Assembly (NCBI RefSeq): GCF_005876855.1
Contig: NZ_QLAE01000001.1
Coordinates: forward strand, 205,418 to 269,417
DNA from: Stutzerimonas nosocomialis
GTDB taxonomy: Bacteria > Pseudomonadota > Gammaproteobacteria > Pseudomonadales > Pseudomonadaceae
DNA: 64,000 nucleotides
Direction: 5' to 3'
Below are positions 57,821-64,000 of the stretch, piece after piece; the stretch's first letter is position 1, and each line of letters begins with the position of its first letter. Position numbers and translations under genes: made by a program. The notes beneath the pieces were generated by a model. It made no database searches. It was not told where the DNA came from and worked only from the letters and a program-made list of their open reading frames with translations.

Positions 57821-58440
57821 GCTTGGCTAAATCGCTGGAAAGTCTGCGCCAGGTCGATCTTGCCGACCTGGACATGAACAACCTGGGCTCCTGGCCCGCG
57901 CCGGTAAAGGTCATTGCCTGCATTCTGGTGTTTATTGCAGTGCTCGCGCTTGGCTATAACTTTCACCTGAAAGATATTCAGGCTCGGCTTGAGCGAGAAC
58001 AAAGCCAGGAAGAAACGTTGAAGCAACAGTTTTCCACCAAGGCGTTCCAGGCGGCGAATCTGGAGGCCTATATCGATCAGATGAAGGAGATGGAAACTTC
58101 CTTCGGCGCCATGCTGAGGCAGTTGCCCAGCGATACCGAAGTGCCTGGCCTGCTTGAAGACATTACCCGGACCGGCCTCGGCAGTGGCTTGGAGTTCGAG
58201 GAAATCAAATTGCAGCCTGAAGTAGTCCAGCAGTTCTATATCGAATTGCCCATCGACATCAAGGCGGTCGGTACTTACCACGATCTTGCGACTTTCGTCA
58301 GTGGCGTCGCCAGTCTGCCGCGCATCGTCACGCTGCACGATTTCGAGCTGAAGCCGGAAAGCGCCGAAACCACTTCGCGGCTGCGGATGAGTATTCGGGC
58401 CAAGACCTATCGTTATAACGACAAGGGGGCGCAGCAATGA
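57817..58440 (+). CDS. pilO: type IV pilus assembly protein PilO
   Basis: PilO (207 residues) has one membrane helix (VKVIACILVFIAVLALGYNF), a coiled coil (LEREQSQEETLKQQF) and a periplasmic ferredoxin-like domain (LPIDIKAVGTYHDLATFVSG). It pairs with PilN. Four-base overlaps link it to pilN and pilP. Confidence 0.96.
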   Translation: MSLAKSLESLRQVDLADLDMNNLGSWPAPVKVIACILVFIAVLALGYNFHLKDIQARLEREQSQEETLKQQFSTKAFQAANLEAYIDQMKEMETSFGAMLRQLPSDTEVPGLLEDITRTGLGSGLEFEEIKLQPEVVQQFYIELPIDIKAVGTYHDLATFVSGVASLPRIVTLHDFELKPESAETTSRLRMSIRAKTYRYNDKGAQQ

Positions 58441-58964
58441 ACAGCGTCCGTTTGATTTCACTCAGCCTTTCTTTTGCTGTACTCGCCGGCTGTGGCAGTG
58501 GCGGCAACTTCGCTGACCTGCAGGCCTATATGGATGAGGTCAGGGCCAAGCCCAAGGGTTCGATCGAGCCGCTACCGGCCTTTCAGCCTTACGAAGCCTT
58601 CACCTATAGCGCTTCTGCGCTGCGCAGTCCATTCCAGCCGCCGGTCAAGATCGATCTCGCCCGACAGCAGAAAGGCACCAAGGATATCCGTCCCGACGAT
58701 ACGCGTATCAAGCAGTTCCTCGAGGGCTTCAATATCGAGAACTTCACCATGGTGGGTTCGCTGTCCAACGACGGTGGCATGTACGCCTTGGTCCAAGGGG
58801 CTGGCGGCGTGCATCGGGTGCGTGTCGGCGATTATCTCGGGCGCAACCATGGGCGCGTCGTTTCCATCAATGAAGCCGCTGTGGATGTGCTTGAGATCGT
58901 GCCCGACGGGGACGGTGGATGGCTTGAACGTCCCCGGAGTTTGACCCTGAAAGAGCGCTCCTGA
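58437..58964 (+). CDS. pilP: type IV pilus assembly lipoprotein PilP
   Basis: PilP (175 residues) is an inner-membrane lipoprotein with signal SLSLSFAVLAGC (acyl Cys near residue 19). A disordered linker is followed by the beta-sandwich domain (MVGSLSNDGGMYALVQGAGG, HRVRVGDYLGRNHGRV) that contacts the PilQ secretin. Confidence 0.95.
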   Translation: MNSVRLISLSLSFAVLAGCGSGGNFADLQAYMDEVRAKPKGSIEPLPAFQPYEAFTYSASALRSPFQPPVKIDLARQQKGTKDIRPDDTRIKQFLEGFNIENFTMVGSLSNDGGMYALVQGAGGVHRVRVGDYLGRNHGRVVSINEAAVDVLEIVPDGDGGWLERPRSLTLKERS

Positions 58965-59017
58965 GCGCGGGATAAATAATGGAAAACCTATACCGGTCTG
59001 CACAACGGAAGCCTCTT

Positions 59018-61132
59018 ATGAACAGCACCTTATCTCGCCTCGGTTTGTCCATGCTGGCGGTCTTCATATCGCCCGCGCTGCTCGCGGCCAACCTGACGGC
59101 CCTCGACGTGGCGTCGCTGCCGGGGGATCGCGTCGAGCTCAAGCTGGGTTTCGACGAGCCCGTCGCCAATCCTCGTGGCTATACCATCGACCAGCCGGCG
59201 CGTATCGCGCTGGACCTGCCTGGCGTTTCGAACAAGCTCGGCGCGAAGAATCGTGAACTGGGTGTGGGCAATGCCCGCAGCGTCACGGTTGTCGAAGCCA
59301 AGGATCGTACGCGCGTCATCGTCAACCTGACCTCGCTGGTCCCGTATTCGACCCGGGTCGACGGCAAGAACATGTTCGTGGTCCTGGGCGAAAGTGCCGG
59401 CGCGCCGGCTGCGGTTTCCGCCGCGCCAGCCACGGCTCCGGTTGCGTCGGCGCCGGTGGTGCGCGCTGCGGCGGGCAAGGCCATCAGCAATATCGACTTC
59501 CAGCGCGGGGAAGACGGCGCGGGTAACGTGGTCATTTCGTTGTCCGATCCGTCGGTCAGCCCGAGCATCGAAGAGCAGGGCGGCAAGATCCGCGTGTCCT
59601 TTGCCAAGACTCAACTGCCGGAAGCCTTGCGCGTGCGTCTGGACGTGCAGGATTTCGCGACGCCGGTGCGCTTCGTCAATGCCTCCAGCAAGTCCGACGG
59701 CGCCGACATCGTCATCGAGCCAAGTGGCTTCTACGATTACCTGGCTTATCAGACGGACGACAAGCTGACCATCAGCATCAAGCCGTTGACCCAGGACGAC
59801 ATGGAGAAGCGCAAGGCCGAGCGGTTCGCCTATTCCGGCGAGAAGCTGTCCCTGAACTTCCAGGACATCGATGTGCGCTCCGTGCTGCAGCTGATTGCCG
59901 ACTTCACGGATCTCAACCTGGTTGCCAGCGATACCGTCCAGGGCAACATTACCCTGCGTCTGCAGAACGTGCCCTGGGACCAGGCGCTGGATCTGGTCCT
60001 GAAAACCAAGGGCCTGGACAAGCGCCAGGTAGGCAATGTGCTCCTGGTCGCACCGGCTGACGAAATCGCTGCACGGGAACGTCAGGAGCTCGAAGCCAAG
60101 CGTCAGATCGCCGAACTGGCCCCGTTGCGCCGCGAAGTGGTTCAGGTGAACTATGCCAAGGCTTCGGATATCGCCAAGTTGTTCCAGACCGTGACGACCA
60201 GCGCGGGGCAGGCCGATGATCGCGGTTCGATCGCCGTTGATGACCGCACCAATAACATCATTGCCTATCAGACCCAGGAGCGCCTGGACGAGCTGCGCCG
60301 GATCGTGACTCAGCTGGACATCCCGGTTCGTCAGGTGATGATCGAAGCGCGCATCGTTGAAGCCAACGTCGATTACGACAAGGCGCTCGGTGTACGTTGG
60401 GGTGGCAACCTGACCTCGGGTAATTCGACTATCTATGGCAAGGATGGCGCTACCACCTTCATTGATGGAGACCGTAATCAGCCTCGGTGGCCAGGTACCG
60501 ATACCGTCGGCAACGTAACTGCCGCCGAAGGTATCGCTCCGGTTCCTTTCGTGGACCTGGGGGCTCAGGGTACGGCTGGCCTCGGCATTGGCTTCATCAC
60601 CAACAATCTGATCCTTGACCTGCAACTGTCTGCGATGGAAAAGACCGGTAACGGTGAAATCGTCTCGCAGCCGAAAGTCATGACCGCTGACAAGGAAACC
60701 GCCAAGATCCTGCGTGGCTCGGAAATTCCTTACCAGGAAGCCAGCTCCAGTGGCGCGACTTCGACTTCGTTCAAGGAGGCGGCCCTGTCGCTGGAAGTGA
60801 CGCCGCAGATCACGCCGGACAACCGTGTGATTCTCGAAGTGAAGGTGACCAAGGACGCGGCGGACTTCCAGCGTGCTATGAACGGTGTGCCTCCGATCAG
60901 CAAAAACGAGGTCAACGCCAAGGTGCTGGTGGCTGACGGCGAGACCGTGGTGATCGGGGGCGTGTTCTCCAATACCCAGACTCAGGCTGTCGACAAGGTT
61001 CCGTTCCTGGGCGACCTGCCTTATCTGGGTCGGCTGTTCCGTCGCGACATCGTGTCCGATGCCAAATCGGAGCTGCTGATTTTCCTCACTCCGCGTATCC
61101 TGAATCATCAAGCCATTGCAGTGAGCCGCTGA
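59018..61132 (+). CDS. pilQ: type IV pilus secretin PilQ
   Basis: PilQ (704 residues) is the outer-membrane pilus channel. The start MNSTLSRLGLSMLAVFISPA was chosen over an ATG 13 codons upstream because it gives a clean signal peptide and follows GGAAG. Two AMIN domains follow (RVELKLGFDEPVANPRGY; AGNVVISLSDPSVSPSIEE), then the N0/N1 region (LSLNFQDIDVRSVLQLIAD, VVQVNYAKASDIAKLF) and the secretin domain (VMIEARIVEANVDYDKALGV, VDKVPFLGDLPYLGRLFRR). Confidence 0.96.
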   Translation: MNSTLSRLGLSMLAVFISPALLAANLTALDVASLPGDRVELKLGFDEPVANPRGYTIDQPARIALDLPGVSNKLGAKNRELGVGNARSVTVVEAKDRTRVIVNLTSLVPYSTRVDGKNMFVVLGESAGAPAAVSAAPATAPVASAPVVRAAAGKAISNIDFQRGEDGAGNVVISLSDPSVSPSIEEQGGKIRVSFAKTQLPEALRVRLDVQDFATPVRFVNASSKSDGADIVIEPSGFYDYLAYQTDDKLTISIKPLTQDDMEKRKAERFAYSGEKLSLNFQDIDVRSVLQLIADFTDLNLVASDTVQGNITLRLQNVPWDQALDLVLKTKGLDKRQVGNVLLVAPADEIAARERQELEAKRQIAELAPLRREVVQVNYAKASDIAKLFQTVTTSAGQADDRGSIAVDDRTNNIIAYQTQERLDELRRIVTQLDIPVRQVMIEARIVEANVDYDKALGVRWGGNLTSGNSTIYGKDGATTFIDGDRNQPRWPGTDTVGNVTAAEGIAPVPFVDLGAQGTAGLGIGFITNNLILDLQLSAMEKTGNGEIVSQPKVMTADKETAKILRGSEIPYQEASSSGATSTSFKEAALSLEVTPQITPDNRVILEVKVTKDAADFQRAMNGVPPISKNEVNAKVLVADGETVVIGGVFSNTQTQAVDKVPFLGDLPYLGRLFRRDIVSDAKSELLIFLTPRILNHQAIAVSR

Positions 61133-61137
61133 TTTAG

Positions 61138-61683
61138 GTGCAGAACACCATACTTGTGGGCCCGATGGGTGCTGGTAAAAGCACCATCGGGCGTCTTCTT
61201 GCCAAAGAGCTTCGCATCCCGTTCAAGGATTCCGACAAGGAAATCGAACAGCGTACCGGGGCGAGCATTCCGCTGATCTTCGATGTGGAAGGTGAGCAGG
61301 GATTCCGCGAGCGCGAGCATGCGGTCATTGCCGATCTTTGCCGTCTGGAAGGATTGGTGCTGGCGACCGGCGGCGGGGCTGTTCTGCGTGACGACAACCG
61401 TCGGGCTTTGCGCGCCGGCGGTCGGGTCGTCTACCTCTGTACTTCGGTCGAGCAGCAGCTCGATCGAACCGCTCGGGATCGCAACCGCCCGCTTCTGCGT
61501 GCAGCCGATCCGGAGGCCATCCTGCGTCAGCTGATGGCTGTGCGCGACCCTCTTTATCGAAGCATCGCCGACATCATCGTCGAGACGGACGAGCGTCCGC
61601 CGCGTCTGGTGGTGATGGAAATCCTCGATCGCCTGCAGGGGCTCATGCCCCGTGAAAGCCGCGACCAATCTGCGCTATCCTAG
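61138..61683 (+). CDS. aroK: shikimate kinase AroK
   Basis: Shikimate kinase (181 residues with a GTG start) phosphorylates shikimate in aromatic amino acid synthesis. Walker A is [20 protein letters not shown]; shikimate contacts lie in [13 protein letters not shown] and [13 protein letters not shown]; the lid is [11 protein letters not shown]. The start lies 5 bases after pilQ with no good ribosome site, so translation is probably coupled. Confidence 0.95.
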   Translation: MQNTILVGPMGAGKSTIGRLLAKELRIPFKDSDKEIEQRTGASIPLIFDVEGEQGFREREHAVIADLCRLEGLVLATGGGAVLRDDNRRALRAGGRVVYLCTSVEQQLDRTARDRNRPLLRAADPEAILRQLMAVRDPLYRSIADIIVETDERPPRLVVMEILDRLQGLMPRESRDQSALS

Positions 61684-61704
61684 GGCCCTTTGAGCGGGGG
61701 TGTC

Positions 61705-62808
61705 ATGCAGACTCTTGAAGTCGATCTTGGCGAGCGTAGCTATCCCATTCATATCGGCGACCAGCTGCTCGGTCGTGGTGAGCTCTTTGGCGAGCACATT
61801 GGCGGCAAGCAGGTCGCGATCGTTACCAACGAGACGGTTGCGCCCCTGTACCTGGACCGCCTGATTGATTCGCTCTCCGGCGTGGCGGTGACGCCTGTCG
61901 TGCTTCCCGATGGCGAGGCCTACAAGAACTGGCAGACGCTCAATCTCATCTTCGATGCACTGCTTACGGCCCGGCTGGACCGCAAGGTCACCCTCATTGC
62001 GCTCGGCGGCGGTGTCGTCGGTGACATGGCCGGCTTTGCGGCCGCCTGCTATCAGCGGGGGGTCGATTTCATCCAGGTGCCGACGACGCTGCTGTCGCAG
62101 GTCGACTCCTCGGTGGGGGGGAAAACCGGTATCAACCACCCGCTGGGCAAGAACATGATCGGTGCGTTCTACCAGCCGCAGGCGGTGATCATCGATACCT
62201 CGACCCTGTCCACCCTCCCTCCTCGCGAGCTGTCCGCGGGCCTTGCCGAGGTGATCAAGTACGGATTGATCTGTGACGAGCCCTTCCTCGGCTGGCTCGA
62301 AGAGCACGTTCAGGCACTGCGTTCGCTTGATGCGGCTGCGCTGACCGAAGCCATTCGGCGCTCCTGCGCCGCCAAGGCGAGGGTGGTCGGGGCGGACGAG
62401 CGGGAGTCGGGTATTCGAGCCATTCTCAACCTGGGCCATACCTTTGGTCACGCCATCGAAACCCATCAGGGTTATGGCGTATGGCTGCACGGCGAGGCCG
62501 TCTCCGCGGGTACGGTGATGGCGCTGGAAATGTCCTGCCGCCTCGGTTGGCTGTCGGCTGCGGATCGCGACCGTGCGGTGCGCCTGCTGGCGCGCGCCGG
62601 GTTACCCGTTACCCCTCCAGCCGACATGACGCCCGAGGATTTTCTGCGCCATATGGCCGTCGACAAGAAAGTCATCGATGGGCAGCTGCGTCTGGTGCTG
62701 CTCAAGCGCCTGGGAGAGGCTGTCGTAACCGCCGATTTCCCCCGTGAAGTGCTGGAAGCCACCTTGCGCGCCGATTACGACGCGCTGCTGGCTCAGCTAG
62801 GAGTCTAA
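61705..62808 (+). CDS. aroB: 3-dehydroquinate synthase AroB
   Basis: AroB (367 residues) cyclises DAHP to 3-dehydroquinate with NAD and a metal ion. The NAD loop is [20 protein letters not shown], followed by [19 protein letters not shown]; metal ligands lie in [11 protein letters not shown] and [18 protein letters not shown] precedes the chosen ATG. It sits between aroK and the DamX-like gene, the standard order. Confidence 0.97.
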   Translation: MQTLEVDLGERSYPIHIGDQLLGRGELFGEHIGGKQVAIVTNETVAPLYLDRLIDSLSGVAVTPVVLPDGEAYKNWQTLNLIFDALLTARLDRKVTLIALGGGVVGDMAGFAAACYQRGVDFIQVPTTLLSQVDSSVGGKTGINHPLGKNMIGAFYQPQAVIIDTSTLSTLPPRELSAGLAEVIKYGLICDEPFLGWLEEHVQALRSLDAAALTEAIRRSCAAKARVVGADERESGIRAILNLGHTFGHAIETHQGYGVWLHGEAVSAGTVMALEMSCRLGWLSAADRDRAVRLLARAGLPVTPPADMTPEDFLRHMAVDKKVIDGQLRLVLLKRLGEAVVTADFPREVLEATLRADYDALLAQLGV

Positions 62809-62816
62809 GAATTTCC

Positions 62817-64000
62817 ATGACCAGTTTGTCCGCTGACGAGTCCTACCTGAGCCATTATGGGTTCAGTCACGACCCCTTCGCCGCTCGCGTGCCGGGCTTC
62901 AAGTTCTTCCCTGCCCAGCGCAAACCGGTGTTGGGCCAGCTGCACCACCTCGCTCGTTACAGCCAGCTCCTGCTCGTGGTCACGGGGCCGGCCGGCAGTG
63001 GCAAGACACTGTTGCGCCAAGCGCTGGTCGCCAGCACCAACAAACAGGCGGTGCAAAGCGTCGTGGTGGCCCTGCAGGACGCTACCGGACCGGGCGATCT
63101 GCTGCAGCAGATCGCCCAGGGGCTGGGCGTCAAGCGCGCGGACTTCGACGGCATCATGGCGCAGATCGTCCAGCTGGCCTTGACCGGTCAGGAAGTCTAC
63201 CTGCTGTTCGATGACGCCGAGCTGCTCAGCGACGATGCCGTGGAGCTTCTGCTGCGGCTGGCGGCGGGCAGTCCCGAGGCGCGGCCGCATGTGTTTCTTT
63301 TCGGCAAGGCGACCCTGGTGGCCCGGCTCGAGGTACTGGCCGATGGCGAGGAGCGCTATCACGCCATCGAGCTGCAGCCGTACGACGAAGACGAGACGCG
63401 CGATTACCTCGCGGCTCGCCTGGAGGGTGCCGACAGCAGTCTCGACGTGCTGAGCGAACAGCAGGTCGAGGATATTCACGCCGAATCCGGCGGCTGGCCG
63501 GGAAAGATCAACCAGGTGGCACGCGAGGTGCTGATCGAGGCGATGCGGGTATCGCGCAAGGGGGGCGTCAAGGGCGCCGGTTTCGCCCTGCCGAAAAAGC
63601 ATCTTCTCGCAGCGGCGGCTGTGCTGGTGGTGATCGCTCTCGCGCTGGTGTTCCGAGGTGGCAGCGAGGAGACCGAGCTGGCGGGAGACGAAGCCGGGCA
63701 GTCGCGTGGAACCGCCATCGAATTCGCGGGAAACAATCAGCCGGTGCCGTTGCCGCTCGGCAGTGACCCGCAGCCGGTGATGCGCGAGCCATTGGCCGCC
63801 GCTTCGGGTGGCGAAGAGGAGGACTATGCAGGCGGCGTCGACGAGCCTGCCCCTCAGCTCGATCCGCCTGTGGCTGCCGTGCCTGCCCCTTCGCAGCCGG
63901 TCGAGGCGCCGCGCCAGACCGTCAACGAGACGCCTCCGCTAGCTGCGGCTGCACCCTCGGCACCGGCACCGGCACCGGCACCGGCACCTGCTCCCGCCCC
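62817..64000 (+). CDS. DamX/ExeA-like AAA ATPase membrane protein (3' end outside window)
   Basis: At least 394 residues are visible; the frame is open at the right edge. An AAA/ExeA-like domain comes first (HYGFSHDPFA, Walker A VVTGPAGSGKTLLRQALVA near residue 58, LLFDDAELLSDDAV). A basic stretch and one membrane helix follow near residues 263-280 (HLLAAAAVLVVIALALVF), then an acidic Pro/Ala-rich linker. In this position after aroB, Pseudomonas carries a protein ending in a SPOR domain; that end is not visible here. Confidence 0.88.
   Translation, partial: MTSLSADESYLSHYGFSHDPFAARVPGFKFFPAQRKPVLGQLHHLARYSQLLLVVTGPAGSGKTLLRQALVASTNKQAVQSVVVALQDATGPGDLLQQIAQGLGVKRADFDGIMAQIVQLALTGQEVYLLFDDAELLSDDAVELLLRLAAGSPEARPHVFLFGKATLVARLEVLADGEERYHAIELQPYDEDETRDYLAARLEGADSSLDVLSEQQVEDIHAESGGWPGKINQVAREVLIEAMRVSRKGGVKGAGFALPKKHLLAAAAVLVVIALALVFRGGSEETELAGDEAGQSRGTAIEFAGNNQPVPLPLGSDPQPVMREPLAAASGGEEEDYAGGVDEPAPQLDPPVAAVPAPSQPVEAPRQTVNETPPLAAAAPSAPAPAPAPAPAPA
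63959..63988 (+). repeat. GGCACC hexanucleotide tandem repeat
   Basis: Five perfect GGCACC copies encode Ala-Pro dipeptides in the linker of the DamX-like protein. The array could vary in length by slippage without changing frame, since the unit is six bases. Confidence 0.85.

Noticed and set aside
59030-61111. Minus-strand open frame opposite pilQ
   Set aside because: Shadow of pilQ with no domain features.
63900-64000. Tandem repeat as a possible CRISPR
   Set aside because: Six-base units without spacers and inside a coding linker.

Overview
The window is a continuous stretch of chromosome from a high-GC gammaproteobacterium, most likely a Pseudomonas of the Stutzerimonas (P. stutzeri-like) group. 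The basis is gene order: yrfG-nudE-cysQ, pip-dtd, ubiE-ubiJ-ubiB-hisI-hisE-tatABC-rsmE, argS-SPOR-hslV-hslU, priA/rpmE, malic enzyme, ponA/pilMNOPQ-aroK-aroB-damX. As recalled, this order is close to the Pseudomonas core around PA5037-PA5080 of PAO1. Coding is dense and no gap exceeds about 300 bases. I saw no rRNA, tRNA, transposase, integrase, prophage or CRISPR.

Layout. 1-4.6 kb (+): a fatty-acid-type operon with a 3-hydroxyacyl-CoA dehydrogenase cut by the window edge, an acyl-CoA dehydrogenase, an iron alcohol dehydrogenase and a thioesterase. 4.7-6.7 kb: cardiolipin synthase and a GNAT acetyltransferase. 6.7-12 kb (mostly -): a glycine-zipper protein, fdhD, a large hybrid PAS histidine kinase and the nucleotidase yrfG. 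12-22 kb: nudE-cysQ, small thioesterase and cysteine-cluster genes, glycogen phosphorylase, fructose-1,6-bisphosphatase, small lipoproteins, a lipocalin, pip and dtd. 22-37.4 kb: the accessory heart of the window (below). 37.4-43.3 kb (-): one long run carrying ubiquinone synthesis, two histidine-pathway steps, the Tat translocase and rsmE. 43.6-48.5 kb (-): argS, an FtsN-like SPOR protein, the HslVU protease and a DUF971 gene. 48.6-53.5 kb: priA, rpmE, a secreted nuclease and malic enzyme. 53.6-64 kb: penicillin-binding protein 1A, divergent pilMNOPQ, then aroK, aroB and a DamX-like protein running off the end.

The most interesting region is 22.9-37.4 kb. A second TatA, a detached gspK, a Tat-targeted PhoX phosphatase and a SoxB-like lipoprotein that has lost its metal ligands sit beside a complete gspC-N type II secretion operon, and the housekeeping tatABC operon follows immediately. 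A near-consensus Pho box lies between the divergent phoX and SoxB-like/gsp genes, and a weaker candidate lies in front of tatA2. Together they suggest a phosphate-starvation module in which folded phosphatase crosses the inner membrane by Tat and then reaches the surface or medium through this T2SS.

Other notable points are a strong heat-shock promoter for hslVU, an rpmE terminator that also encodes the signal peptide of the next gene, and absence of the polyhydroxyalkanoate locus usually found between the DUF971 gene and ubiE in Pseudomonas.
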